DNA of 64,000 bases from CAG-177 sp003514385 (GCA_051920445.1 JBPPLN010000001.1:62001-126000), one strand, 5' to 3'; counted from the stretch's first letter, positions 35,135 through 43,945 are shown. Numbers and translations are program-made. The notes: generated by a model from the sequence alone, not told the origin.

Positions 35135-37312
35135 ATGGATAATTATGTCGGAAAAAGACTTGACGGAAGGTATGAACTTCAGGAAGTCATTGGCGTTGGC
35201 GGAATGGCGGTTGTCTATAAAGCCTACGACAATATCGACGACAGGACGGTTGCCGTCAAAATTCTCAAGGATGAGTTCCTTGCAAGCGAGGAGTTTCGCC
35301 GCAGATTCAAGAATGAGTCCAAGGCGATAGCCGTGCTCTCTCATCCGAACATAGTCAAGGTTTATGATGTCAGCTACGGCGACAAGCTCCAGTATATAGT
35401 TATGGAGTATGTCGAGGGTATCACGCTCAAGGAGTATATTGAGCAGCAGGGCGTTATATCGTGGAAGGAGACCGTGCATTTTACAACGCAGATTCTCCGC
35501 GCGCTTCAGCACGCTCATGACAAGGGTATCGTTCACCGCGACATCAAGCCGCAGAACATAATGCTTCTCGAAAACGGTACTATCAAGGTCACCGATTTCG
35601 GCATTGCAAGATTCAGCAGAAGCGAAACGAGAACAATGACCGATACCGCAATTGGCTCGGTTCATTATATCAGCCCCGAGCAGGCTCGAGGAGATATAAC
35701 CGACGACAAGTCTGATATCTATTCCGTCGGTGTCGTTATGTACGAAATGCTCACGGGTCAGCTGCCTTTCCAGTCGGATAATTCCGTCTCGGTCGCTATT
35801 ATGCAGCTCCAGACAGACCCGGTAAAGCCGCGTGAGATAAACAGCTCCATTCCTGAGGGACTCGAGCAGATAACCATGCGCGCTATGCAGAAGAATCCTA
35901 AGGACAGATATCAGTCTGCCGCAGAGATGATTCTTGATCTTGAGGAGTTCAAGCGCAACCCATCGATAAAGTTTGATTACAGCTATTTTGTCGATAACGA
36001 GCCGACAAAGTTCGTTGACAAGACCGCACCGGTCACTGTACCCATGGCTAACTCCAGCGACACGCGTGTTATAGACAACCCGCAGCCGGCACCGGAAGAA
36101 ACCGGCAAGACCGCGGAGAAAAATAAGATGATACCGATTCTTTCCGGAATCGTTATCGGATTCGTCGCCGTTCTCGCGATAGTTCTTATTTGCCTGTATT
36201 CATTCACGGATGTTTTCAACAGAAAGCTTACTGTGCCTAAGCTCATAAATAAGAACTATGCTGAGGAGATTCTCGGTAACGACGACTATAAGAACTTTGT
36301 TATCAAAGTTAATGAAGTCCAGAACAGCTTCTATGAGCCCGGTCAGGTTTATGCGCAGGATCCTGCGGCAGGCACAAAGGTTGATAAGTCCAACAATGTT
36401 ATCACCGTTACCGTTGCGGTCAGCGAAGAAAAAGCATCTGTTCCGAATGTTCTCAAGTATCAGCTCAACGATGCTATAACAAAGCTCAAGAACGCGGGCT
36501 TTGAGGTCTATTCCGTTCCTCAGCAGAGCACGGAAAAGGCGGGTACCGTTCTGAGCACCTCGCCGGAATACGGCAGACAGGTGTCAAAGGGCTCGACAAT
36601 AACGATTTATTATGCGAGCGAGCAGGAGCTTATCGAAGTTCCCAAGCTTATAGATGAAAATGTCGAGAACGCAAAGGCTATACTCGAGTCTCTCAACCTT
36701 GTTCTTGATGAGACAATAGATGAGAAGAACAGCGATAAGCCCAAGGGCACTATTATCGAGCAGAGCTATGCCGAGGGCGAGAAAGTGCCTGAGGGAACGA
36801 AGATAAGAGTTACCGTCAGCACAGGTGTTGCGGCTTCTTCCGAGGCGAATATAACCATAACGCTTCCCAAATATTCGAGCGGCACTTCCAAGTCCATAAA
36901 GGCTGCAAACAACAATAATGTCTTTATGGATCAAAGCGTTATTCTCGACGGAAGCGAGTATACCATAACCGTAAACGGCTCCGGCAGCAGCAACCACATC
37001 AAGGTCTATATTGACTCCGAGCTGTATTATGAGTGCAATGTTGACTTCACCAAGAGCCCTGCGGAGATATCGAATGTCAAGCGACATGATGTTTCCGAAA
37101 GTTCGACAATTCCCAATGTTGTCGGCAGCAACGAAGCTTCGGCTATAAGCATTCTCAAGAGCCACGGCTTTACCTCCGTTGAAGTCAATTATATAAGCGT
37201 TGTTGATTCTTCGAAGAACGGAAAGGTTATTTCTCAGACCCCGAAGAACAGCTCTAAAGCCTATCCTTTGAGCACAACAGTAACTATAACCGTCGGCAAG
37301 TTTGTCGGCTAA
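35135..37312 (+). CDS. prkC: PASTA-domain Ser/Thr protein kinase (PrkC/PknB)
   Basis: 725 residues. The kinase domain has the Gly loop at 20-23, Lys42, HRDIKPQN at 134-141 and DFG at 154-156. A membrane helix lies near 330-350. The extracellular part has four PASTA-like repeats beginning TVPKLI, SVPNVL, EVPKLI and TIPNVV, with a beta-rich insert of about 80 residues between the third and fourth (SEANITITLPKYSSG onwards). Such kinases sense muropeptides or lipid II and control wall synthesis and spore germination. The insert is unusual compared with the three-PASTA Bacillus form. Confidence 0.95.
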   Translation: MDNYVGKRLDGRYELQEVIGVGGMAVVYKAYDNIDDRTVAVKILKDEFLASEEFRRRFKNESKAIAVLSHPNIVKVYDVSYGDKLQYIVMEYVEGITLKEYIEQQGVISWKETVHFTTQILRALQHAHDKGIVHRDIKPQNIMLLENGTIKVTDFGIARFSRSETRTMTDTAIGSVHYISPEQARGDITDDKSDIYSVGVVMYEMLTGQLPFQSDNSVSVAIMQLQTDPVKPREINSSIPEGLEQITMRAMQKNPKDRYQSAAEMILDLEEFKRNPSIKFDYSYFVDNEPTKFVDKTAPVTVPMANSSDTRVIDNPQPAPEETGKTAEKNKMIPILSGIVIGFVAVLAIVLICLYSFTDVFNRKLTVPKLINKNYAEEILGNDDYKNFVIKVNEVQNSFYEPGQVYAQDPAAGTKVDKSNNVITVTVAVSEEKASVPNVLKYQLNDAITKLKNAGFEVYSVPQQSTEKAGTVLSTSPEYGRQVSKGSTITIYYASEQELIEVPKLIDENVENAKAILESLNLVLDETIDEKNSDKPKGTIIEQSYAEGEKVPEGTKIRVTVSTGVAASSEANITITLPKYSSGTSKSIKAANNNNVFMDQSVILDGSEYTITVNGSGSSNHIKVYIDSELYYECNVDFTKSPAEISNVKRHDVSESSTIPNVVGSNEASAISILKSHGFTSVEVNYISVVDSSKNGKVISQTPKNSSKAYPLSTTVTITVGKFVG

Positions 37313-37322
37313 GGTCTTTGTT

Positions 37323-38213
37323 ATGGCAGATGTCAAAAAAGGAATAATATTAAAAGGAATCGGTGGTCTCTACTTTGTGGAGACCGCCGATGCGGTATTC
37401 GAGTGCAAAGCCCGCGGGATATTCCGCAAAAGCGGACAGAAGCCGCTCGTCGGCGATGAAGTTGATATACTAATTGGCGAGGACGGGGCAAACAACACTA
37501 TCGAAAAGATATATCCGCGCCGCAGCGAGCTGATGCGCCCGCCGGTTGCGAATCTTGACAGGCTGTTTATTCTTTCGTCCGTGCGCGACCCTAATCCGAG
37601 CACGCTGATAATTGACAAAATGACCGCAATAGCTTGCTGGAAGAATATAGAACCTGTTATAGTAATCACAAAAGACGACCTCGGAGACACTTCCGAGCTT
37701 CGCGGCATATATGAAAAAGCGGGAATACCGTTCTTTTCTGTGTCGAGCCACGACGGCAGGGGAGCCGACGAAGTGAAAGCCATGCTCAGCGGTCATATAA
37801 GCGCTTTTGCGGGCAATACCGGTGTCGGGAAATCGTCGCTTCTTAATCTCATCGCTCCCGAACTTTCGCTGAAAACAGGTGAAATAAGTGACAAGCTCGG
37901 CAGAGGCAGACACACGACAAGGGCTGTTGAACTCTATAAGCTTTGCGGCGGATATGTTGCGGATACGCCCGGATTTTCTTCGCTGACGGGCGAGAACAGC
38001 GAGATGATACCTGTTGACGAACTTCCGTTTTGCTTCCCGGAGTTTGAAAAATATCTCGGGAAATGCAGGTTCACTTCGTGCAGGCACATCAATGACAAGG
38101 GCTGCGAAATAGTTGCTGCCGTTGAATCGGGCGAGATCAGCGAATCGCGCCACAACAGCTATATTGCTCTCTACAACGAAGCGAAAGATATAAAAGAATG
38201 GGAAAAGAAATAA
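37323..38213 (+). CDS. rsgA: Ribosome small-subunit maturation GTPase
   Basis: 296 residues from the ATG at 37323, preceded by AAGGTC. An N-terminal OB fold is followed by the circularly permuted GTPase with ITKDD (G4), GNTGVGKSSL (G1), DTPGF (G3) and the zinc finger C-x4-C-H-x6-C (CRFTSCRHINDKGC). It assists late 30S assembly. In Bacillus rpe and thiN follow; here they are absent. Confidence 0.95.
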   Translation: MADVKKGIILKGIGGLYFVETADAVFECKARGIFRKSGQKPLVGDEVDILIGEDGANNTIEKIYPRRSELMRPPVANLDRLFILSSVRDPNPSTLIIDKMTAIACWKNIEPVIVITKDDLGDTSELRGIYEKAGIPFFSVSSHDGRGADEVKAMLSGHISAFAGNTGVGKSSLLNLIAPELSLKTGEISDKLGRGRHTTRAVELYKLCGGYVADTPGFSSLTGENSEMIPVDELPFCFPEFEKYLGKCRFTSCRHINDKGCEIVAAVESGEISESRHNSYIALYNEAKDIKEWEKK

Positions 38214-38286
38214 AGTAACGCAAACGCCGCGCTTTGTATATAATGGACTGAAGGCGAGACTGTTATATGTAAGGGCGGTGGCGAGC

Positions 38287-38448
38287 GTGAGAAGATGCGG
38301 ATGCGGCAGAGACGGGTCTGTATGTATCATAATAATTTCATTTGCGGCCGGGATAATCGCCGCAAAATTCTTCCCGTATTCGCTGTTCATTATTCTTATG
38401 CTCATCCTGCTTTTGCTTATCTGCACCGCCTCACGAAGCTTTTGGTGA
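38287..38448 (+). CDS. 53-residue single-pass membrane protein, unknown
   Basis: A GTG at 38287 opens 53 codons ending TGA at 38446-38448. The product starts MRRCGCGRDGSVC, then has about 35 hydrophobic residues (two short helices or one long one broken at FFPYS) and ends SRSFW. A GGGCGGTGGCGAG stretch precedes it. It fills the place where rpe and thiN lie in Bacillus, directly upstream of spoVM. The Cys-Gly-Cys start and hydrophobic pattern make a real gene plausible; I do not recognise the family. Confidence 0.6.
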   Translation: MRRCGCGRDGSVCIIIISFAAGIIAAKFFPYSLFIILMLILLLLICTASRSFW

Positions 38449-38465
38449 CGGAGGGTGAGAATGAG

Positions 38466-38555
38466 ATGAAAGTGGTAGTAGTCAGAAGCCCTAAGCTTTT
38501 TTCCGGAATACTCAGACTCATTTTCGGAATAAAACGGCAGGAACAAACAACATAA
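38466..38555 (+). CDS. spoVM: Stage V sporulation protein M
   Basis: A 29-residue product starting MKVVVVRSPKLFSG and continuing ILRLIFGIKRQ. It matches the amphipathic helix SpoVM, which senses the curved forespore membrane and recruits SpoIVA to build the spore coat. GGAGGGTGAG lies 8 to 10 bases before the ATG. Position after prpC-prkC-rsgA is the same as in Bacillus, which strongly supports the call despite the size. It is easily missed by gene finders. Confidence 0.88.
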   Translation: MKVVVVRSPKLFSGILRLIFGIKRQEQTT

Positions 38556-38597
38556 AAAACGCCGGACGGCTGTGTATGCTGTCCGGCGTTTTGCTGT
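38554..38597. terminator. Bidirectional terminator after spoVM
   Basis: Arms 38556-38567 and 38581-38592 form a 12-base stem with extra GC/GC pairing in the loop; TTTT follows on plus and TTTTTTATG on minus. It closes both the long plus-strand run and the minus-strand phosphoesterase gene. Confidence 0.88.
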
Positions 38598-38604
38598 ATA
38601 TTTT

Positions 38605-40224
38605 TTAGGGCTGAACGGTTATAGGTTTGTCTTCGCTCTCGTGCTCTATGGAAACAAAGTTGTTGCGCGGCGCATATGCCCAGCGCATTTCAAACGCCTT
38701 CACTCCGTCGAGCGGTATGTAGAGCTGATCTCTATTGCCTCTGTAGACCTTTGCGGGAAGCTTGAGCTCGCCGCGGTCGGTCTGCGCCACGTCGCTGTCA
38801 AGAGTGAACTCCGCATTGTGACCGTAAACGTCAAGATACACCTTGCCGGGAGTCTTTCTGACCTCGCCGCCGATGAATCCAACGAGAACGGAAAGGGGAG
38901 CGAACCATATTCCGTCTTTAAACTCGCATGGAGTCGTATACTGGCAAAGCCCAAGATCCATGCCCTTGAACTTCATTCGCGTTGTGTTGTATATCGGTGC
39001 AAGCGCGGGCGGATCAATCGAATCGGTTTCTTTATTTATCACACAGCGGTCGGCAATGCGCCCGTCGTTGAGATGAGCGGTAAGCGTTATCTTCGGTCCG
39101 TCAACCTCGACGACAACGACCATCGAAACCATCTCTTCCTGAGAATAGAACGCGCTGTGCCAAACTTTCGGAACGGCGCGGGTTCCGGGCGGATTCAGAT
39201 TTGAGTTGCCGAGCATATAGTGTATAGTTCCCTGCGACGGTTTGTCAAAAATTTCTTCGTTTCTGACGGGGAAGCTCCTTGAAAAATTGTGCTCATGACC
39301 CGAGAAGAGTATGTCGAGCTTTTCCATTCCCTCGCGCATGACGGGATATGCATCATAGTTCTGGCAGTCTGAGCCGGAATAGCATATCGGGAAATGATAT
39401 GATCCTATCTTCCACTGCTTATCGCAGGCGTCGAGGTCTTTTATGAGCCATTCGTTGACCTCTTCGGGACCGTTTATTCCGATTATTGCGAAATGTACAT
39501 TGCCGTAGTCAAAAGTGTAGTTCTCCGTTTTCCAGTTTTCAGGGCCATTATAGGCATATGAGCCTTTGAACTGATTGTCAAAGAACTCCGCGGGTTCGGC
39601 GTAATATCTGCCTATGGCGTTTTTATAGTCTTTGAATCCGCGGTTATCGTGGTTGCCGAGAGTCATCATAAACGGGATGTGCTCGGATATTCCGATAAGT
39701 CCGCTGAACGCTCCGTTCCACTGAACCTCGTGCTGTCCGCAGTCGGTGTTGTCGCCGCCGGTCAGAATGAAGCGGGTGTCGGGGTTCTTTTCGAGCATCT
39801 CTTTGACAAAGCCGTTGAAATGCGAATAGTCCGGGCAGTCAAACGGCTCGCCCTTCTGCTGATCCGATACGCAGAGAAATTTGAATTTCGTGAGATTCTC
39901 GGGCGCGGTTGAAAAATAGAATTCCTCGCTCCTGTGGTTGTCGCTGCCGCAGGTGTAAAAATATTTCGTGTCCGGCTTGAGCCCTGTGAGGTCCGCCCAG
40001 AACATGTTGCTTATGTCGATGTCGCTCTTGAAAACTTCCGTTGCCGCATCGGCGCGCATGATTTCACTGCTGCCGTCCTCGCGGTAGAGAACATAGCCCT
40101 CCTTGATATCGGTGCAGGTTCTCCAGGTGACGGTCATCGAGGTTGCGGCGTCTCCCTTTATGCTGAGCATTATGTGGTCGGGCTGTTCCGTTGAACCTCT
40201 TACGGGTTTAACTGCTTGACTCAT
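38605..40224 (-). CDS. Metallophosphoesterase with purple-acid-phosphatase and stalk-like domains, no signal peptide
   Basis: 539 residues. A fibronectin-III-like N-terminal domain (about 15-105) precedes the calcineurin-like catalytic domain with SDQQ, GGDNTDCG, GNHDNRG, YHFPICYSG and GHEHNFSRS. The last 110 or so residues (WFAPLSVLVGFIGGEV, then YIPLDGVKAF) resemble the copper-amine-oxidase-N/stalk domain usually found on secreted proteins. Yet the N-terminus MSQAVKPVRG is not a signal peptide. AAGGAG precedes the ATG. It may be cytoplasmic or exported otherwise; a secreted paralogue is at 2621-4123. Confidence 0.85.
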   Translation of the reverse strand: MSQAVKPVRGSTEQPDHIMLSIKGDAATSMTVTWRTCTDIKEGYVLYREDGSSEIMRADAATEVFKSDIDISNMFWADLTGLKPDTKYFYTCGSDNHRSEEFYFSTAPENLTKFKFLCVSDQQKGEPFDCPDYSHFNGFVKEMLEKNPDTRFILTGGDNTDCGQHEVQWNGAFSGLIGISEHIPFMMTLGNHDNRGFKDYKNAIGRYYAEPAEFFDNQFKGSYAYNGPENWKTENYTFDYGNVHFAIIGINGPEEVNEWLIKDLDACDKQWKIGSYHFPICYSGSDCQNYDAYPVMREGMEKLDILFSGHEHNFSRSFPVRNEEIFDKPSQGTIHYMLGNSNLNPPGTRAVPKVWHSAFYSQEEMVSMVVVVEVDGPKITLTAHLNDGRIADRCVINKETDSIDPPALAPIYNTTRMKFKGMDLGLCQYTTPCEFKDGIWFAPLSVLVGFIGGEVRKTPGKVYLDVYGHNAEFTLDSDVAQTDRGELKLPAKVYRGNRDQLYIPLDGVKAFEMRWAYAPRNNFVSIEHESEDKPITVQP

Positions 40225-40253
40225 TTTGATCTCCTTGTCTGAAAATATAATAT

Positions 40254-40279
40254 GACGCTGTAATGTTTCGTACAGCGTC
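40254..40279. terminator. Hairpin between rodA and the metallophosphoesterase gene
   Basis: GACGCTGTA (40254-40262) and TACAGCGTC (40271-40279) pair perfectly. It lies 6 bases after the rodA stop on the minus strand, where only ATATTATATTTT follows; the better T-run is on plus. It is a likely but weak terminator of rodA. Confidence 0.5.
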
Positions 40280-40285
40280 TTTTGT

Positions 40286-41470
40286 TTAGTTGAAAGGTGT
40301 GCTTATCCTGTTATATCTGAAGTTCGTTACCTCACCGCGCTGACTGCATCTGTAGATGCTCATGACGAGTCCTATCGCGATATATATGCAGAGGTTTGAT
40401 GAGCCGCCGGAGCTGAAAAACGGCAGAGTGATACCGATGCAGGGGAGAAGCTTCAAACACATTCCGATGTTCATAATAGCCTGCGAGCCGATCATAACCG
40501 CAGTGCCGTAGCAGACGAGCGAACCCATATTTGTGTTAGCCTGTTTGCCGACAAATACTATCTTGACAATTATCAGCGCTATAAGCGCAAGCGCCGCAAA
40601 AGCGCCGACAAATCCGAGTTCTTCGCCGATAACGGAGAATATCATATCGCTGTCGTTGACGGGGACTGAGTGCGACTGGGTATACGCACCTTTGAGGAAC
40701 CCTCGTCCGAAAAATCTTCCGCTGCCGATGGCGTTGACGCTTTGCTGCTGCTGGAAGATATATTTCTTATAAAGCGCCGTGTCGAGCTTGCTCGGGGCAT
40801 ATACAGCAAGAATACGGCCTTTCTGGAAGTCGCTGAAGAATGCGAACCAGAGCACGGGAACAGCCGCAAGTATGACGGCTCCGGCGGCTGCAAAATATCT
40901 CGCGGCAAGACCGGAGGCAAACATCATACCGATAAATATCGAAACGAATACAAGCGCAGAGCCGAGGTCGCCGGTCAGAATGACAAGCAGTGCCGGAACT
41001 CCGCCGTGAACGCAGAGAAGCAAGGCATTTTTAAGCTTGTTTATATCCTCGCCGACATAATCGAGATGAACGGCGAATGTTATTATAAATGCTATTTTGA
41101 AAAGCTCGGACGGCTGGAAGTTGATGACTTTGAAATCGAACCATGTTCTTGCATCCGGTCTGTCTGCCGTTCCGCTGCCGAACGGGAAAAGCAGAAGCAT
41201 CATCAGCAGGCACACGCCGCCGATTATCATCCAGAAGCGGAGAACTATTTCGTAGTCGATAAATGATATGACTATGCACATCGCCACACCGACAATCACT
41301 GCGAGCAGCATGACAAGCGCCGTACGGCTGATAAGGCTTCCGTCCTCAAGGCTGCTGTATGTGGCGCTGTAGACCATAAGAACGCCGAACAGCGATGTCA
41401 GAAGGCAGAGCGACATCAGCAGTTTGTCCGTAGTTTTTAATCCTCTTTTGATTGCCTGAAGTATGTTCAT
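40286..41470 (-). CDS. rodA: Rod-shape-determining peptidoglycan polymerase (SEDS family)
   Basis: 394 residues with about ten membrane helices. The SEDS signature GITLPFFSSGGSSNL and the catalytic-loop region (FFGRGFLKGAYTQSHSVP...DMIFSVIGEELGFVGA) are clear. SEDS proteins polymerise lipid II. RodA is preferred over FtsW/SpoVE because no division genes flank it, but this is not decisive. TAAGGAG lies before the ATG. Confidence 0.88.
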   Translation of the reverse strand: MNILQAIKRGLKTTDKLLMSLCLLTSLFGVLMVYSATYSSLEDGSLISRTALVMLLAVIVGVAMCIVISFIDYEIVLRFWMIIGGVCLLMMLLLFPFGSGTADRPDARTWFDFKVINFQPSELFKIAFIITFAVHLDYVGEDINKLKNALLLCVHGGVPALLVILTGDLGSALVFVSIFIGMMFASGLAARYFAAAGAVILAAVPVLWFAFFSDFQKGRILAVYAPSKLDTALYKKYIFQQQQSVNAIGSGRFFGRGFLKGAYTQSHSVPVNDSDMIFSVIGEELGFVGAFAALALIALIIVKIVFVGKQANTNMGSLVCYGTAVMIGSQAIMNIGMCLKLLPCIGITLPFFSSGGSSNLCIYIAIGLVMSIYRCSQRGEVTNFRYNRISTPFN

Positions 41471-41498
41471 TGGCAGCTCCTTAGAAATTATACTGATA

Positions 41499-41526
41499 TT
41501 ATAAAGCGAAATTTAATCAAATTCAA
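41499..41526 (-). promoter_or_regulatory. Promoter of rodA
   Basis: On the minus strand TTGAAT (41521-41526) and TATAAT (41499-41504) are 16 bases apart, about 29 bases upstream of the rodA ATG. Confidence 0.6.
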
Positions 41527-41558
41527 GTAAAATACTTTTATATCTTTGATTTGTGTGA

Positions 41559-41564
41559 TATAAT
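41559..41564 (+). promoter_or_regulatory. -10 element of the tsaE-tsaB promoter
   Basis: A perfect TATAAT 36 bases before the tsaE ATG at 41601. No convincing -35 was found; the region overlaps the divergent rodA promoter. Confidence 0.4.
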
Positions 41565-41600
41565 TATTTGAATTTAATGCAAGGCAGCGGTATTTTTCAG

Positions 41601-42047
41601 ATGAAGACGGTTTTTCATTCTTATTCTTCAAAACAGACCGAGGAGTTCGGCGCTCAGCTCGGCAAAAGCCTCAAAGCAGGGGATGTTGTCGCCCTGTTCG
41701 GTGATCTCGGCGCAGGCAAGACTGCGTTTACAAGAGGACTTGCGCATGGAATGGGCTTTGACGGCGAAGTCAGCAGCCCGACATTTGCGCTTGTGCATGA
41801 GTATCCGGCGGATATACCGATTTATCATTTTGACATGTACAGGATTACTACCTGGGACGATCTTTATTCAACCGGATTTTTTGATTATCTCGATATGGGC
41901 GGTGTGCTCGTGATTGAGTGGAGCGAAAATATCGAGAACTGTCTGCCCGAAAATTCGATAAGAGTTTCGATATCCAAGAATGATAACGAGAATGAACGCA
42001 TAATTACTTTGGAGAGGGGTGCCGAAATTGAAGATACTCGCGCTTGA
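41601..42047 (+). CDS. tsaE: tRNA threonylcarbamoyladenosine biosynthesis ATPase
   Basis: 148 residues from the ATG at 41601 (MKTVFHSYS). The P-loop is FGDLGAGKTAF and SSPTFALVHEY is the switch region of the family; DLYSTGFFDYL and VLVIEWSEN follow. TsaE with TsaB and TsaD makes the t6A modification of ANN-decoding tRNAs. It overlaps tsaB by 20 bases. ATG 41577 is an alternative start. Confidence 0.94.
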   Translation: MKTVFHSYSSKQTEEFGAQLGKSLKAGDVVALFGDLGAGKTAFTRGLAHGMGFDGEVSSPTFALVHEYPADIPIYHFDMYRITTWDDLYSTGFFDYLDMGGVLVIEWSENIENCLPENSIRVSISKNDNENERIITLERGAEIEDTRA

Positions 42048-42732
42048 TTCGTCTGCTAAAACAGCGAGCGCCGCGATAACCGACGGCGAGCAGCTGATAA
42101 GTGAAGCATTTGTCAATGCCGGACTCACGCACAGTGAGACTCTTCTTCCTATGGTCGATTCCGTTCTCAGCCTTGCACGCCTCACAATGGCGGATATCGA
42201 CGGCTGCGTTATAACCGACGGCCCCGGTTCGTTTACGGGTATAAGAATAGGCATCGCCGCTGTGAAGGGGCTTGCAATGCCCAATGAGACGAAGTGCTGC
42301 GGCGTTTCTACTCTCAAGGCGACGGCTTATAATCTGCGCTATGATAACTGCATCGCCTGCTGTGCAATGGATGCAAGATGCTCGCAGGTCTATTCAGCAA
42401 TATTCCGCTGTTTTGACGGAAAAGTCGAGAGATTGACCGAAGATGACGCAATTCCCGCATCAAAACTTCCGGAAATACTTGAAAAATATGCAAATGAGCG
42501 TATAATTTGTGTCGGAGACGGAGCGCATATCGCTTATCAGGCTGTTAAAGACAGTTTTAAGAGCGTTAGCCTCGCGCAGGACAGCAGGCGTTTTCAGCGT
42601 GCATACGGAGCCGCTTGCGCCGCCGTGTGCGAGAATATGGACTTCATTCCTCCGGCTCAACTTTTGCCCGTATATCTGAGACCTTCGCAGGCGGAGCGCG
42701 AGCTCAGTCTGAAAAAGTCTCATAATCAATAA
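42028..42732 (+). CDS. tsaB: tRNA threonylcarbamoyladenosine biosynthesis protein TsaB
   Basis: 234 residues from a TTG at 42028 with GAGGGG about 9 bases upstream, giving the typical start KILALDSSAKTAS; a GTG at 42019 would touch the ribosome site. DGPGSFTGIRIGIAAVKGLA is the family signature. TsaB is the scaffold of the t6A complex. tsaD is not in the window. Confidence 0.94.
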   Translation: MKILALDSSAKTASAAITDGEQLISEAFVNAGLTHSETLLPMVDSVLSLARLTMADIDGCVITDGPGSFTGIRIGIAAVKGLAMPNETKCCGVSTLKATAYNLRYDNCIACCAMDARCSQVYSAIFRCFDGKVERLTEDDAIPASKLPEILEKYANERIICVGDGAHIAYQAVKDSFKSVSLAQDSRRFQRAYGAACAAVCENMDFIPPAQLLPVYLRPSQAERELSLKKSHNQ

Positions 42733-42751
42733 ATCAAAAGGAGAAATTATC

Positions 42752-43204
42752 ATGATAGCTCTTGCTGCTGACCATGCAGGATATCCTCTCAAGGAGGAAA
42801 TCAAAAAACATCTTTTGGAGAGAGGCTTCGATGTCAAAGACTTCGGAACTGACAGCGATAAGTCCGTTGACTATGCTGTTTTCGCGAAGATAGCGGGCGA
42901 GGCGGTCGCATCCGGCGAGTGCAAGCTCGGCATTTTCTGCTGTGGTACCGGCGTCGGCATCTCGATGGCGGCAAATAAGGTCAGAGGAGTCAGAGCTGCA
43001 AACTGCGCAGATACTTTCTCCGCGCGCATGACAAGACTCCATAACGACGCAAATGTCCTTTGCCTTGGCAGCAGAGTTATAGGCGCAGGTCTTGCGCTTG
43101 ATATGGTCGATCTCTTTGTTGACACGCCTTTCAGCGGCGAGGAGAGACACCAGAGAAGAATCGACCAGGTCATGGCTATAGAAAACGAGAAGTTCTCAAA
43201 ATAA
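42752..43204 (+). CDS. rpiB: Ribose-5-phosphate isomerase B
   Basis: 150 residues starting MIALAADHAGYPLKEEI, with CCGTGVGISMAANKVRGVRA holding the active-site Cys and GSRVIGAGLA near the end. It interconverts ribose-5- and ribulose-5-phosphate; with the split transketolase at 63083 it serves the non-oxidative pentose pathway. AAAAGGAG precedes the ATG. Confidence 0.95.
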   Translation: MIALAADHAGYPLKEEIKKHLLERGFDVKDFGTDSDKSVDYAVFAKIAGEAVASGECKLGIFCCGTGVGISMAANKVRGVRAANCADTFSARMTRLHNDANVLCLGSRVIGAGLALDMVDLFVDTPFSGEERHQRRIDQVMAIENEKFSK

Positions 43205-43250
43205 AGAAGTCAGAAATTTTCAAATTATATATATCTGGAGGAGTTCAAAA

Positions 43251-43880
43251 ATGGCAAACATAACAATAACAAATCACCCGCTTATTCAGCATAAGCTGTC
43301 TATCCTCAGAGACAAGCACACCGCTTCCAAAGAGTTCCGCACTCTTGTCGGCGAGATTGCTATGCTCATGTGCTACGAGGCTACAAGAGACCTTCCTCTC
43401 AAGGATGTTGAGATCGAGACTCCCGTTTCGAAGATGACCACAAAGGCTCTTGCGGGCAAGAAGCTTGCTTTTGTCCCGATTCTCAGAGCCGGTCTCGGTA
43501 TGGTTGACGGTGTTCTGACCCTTGTTCCTTCCGCCAGAGTCGGTCACATCGGTCTTTACCGCGATCCCGCAACCCTGCAGCCTGTTGAATATTATTGCAA
43601 GCTGCCCAGTGATATCGGCGAGCGCGATGTTATTGTTCTCGATCCCATGCTTGCCACCGGCGGCTCGGCTATCGATGCTATAACCCAGATCAAGAAGAGA
43701 AATCCCAAGTCGATAAAGTTTATGTGCATCATTGCAGCTCCCGAGGGACTTGAGGCTCTCAGCAAGGCTCATCCCGATGTTGATATCTTCGCCGCTGCAA
43801 AGGACGAGAAGCTCAACGATCACGGCTATATCGTTCCCGGTCTCGGCGACGCCGGAGACAGAATCTTCGGCACGAAATAA
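43251..43880 (+). CDS. upp: Uracil phosphoribosyltransferase
   Basis: 209 residues, full length. The PRPP-binding motif is VLDPMLATGGSAIDAI and the C-terminal GLGDAGDRIFGTK is diagnostic. It salvages uracil to UMP. CTGGAGGAG lies before the ATG. The pairing with rpiB is seen in many Firmicutes. Confidence 0.96.
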   Translation: MANITITNHPLIQHKLSILRDKHTASKEFRTLVGEIAMLMCYEATRDLPLKDVEIETPVSKMTTKALAGKKLAFVPILRAGLGMVDGVLTLVPSARVGHIGLYRDPATLQPVEYYCKLPSDIGERDVIVLDPMLATGGSAIDAITQIKKRNPKSIKFMCIIAAPEGLEALSKAHPDVDIFAAAKDEKLNDHGYIVPGLGDAGDRIFGTK

Positions 43881-43886
43881 TTGCAC

Positions 43887-43915
43887 TTGCAATACCCGGA
43901 CTATTATGTTATAAT
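43887..43915 (+). promoter_or_regulatory. Promoter of the SCIFF precursor gene
   Basis: TTGCAA (43887-43892) and TATAAT (43910-43915) are 17 bases apart, 30 bases before the ATG at 43946. Confidence 0.7.
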
Positions 43916-43945
43916 CATTTCAGTAAATTTTGGAGGTGTTATATC

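Noticed and set aside
37470..38546. Long open frame (358 codons) on the minus strand
   Set aside because: It lies antisense to rsgA and spoVM, which are certain; no family-like segments or ribosome site were seen.
41568..41600. Longer start for tsaE (TTG 41568 or ATG 41577)
   Set aside because: The extra residues are not family-like and TTG 41568 sits right after the -10 element; ATG 41601 gives the normal N-terminus.
43881..43892. TTGCACTTGCAA repeat as an operator
   Set aside because: It is short, overlaps the -35 of the SCIFF promoter and could arise by chance; no second copy was seen in the window.
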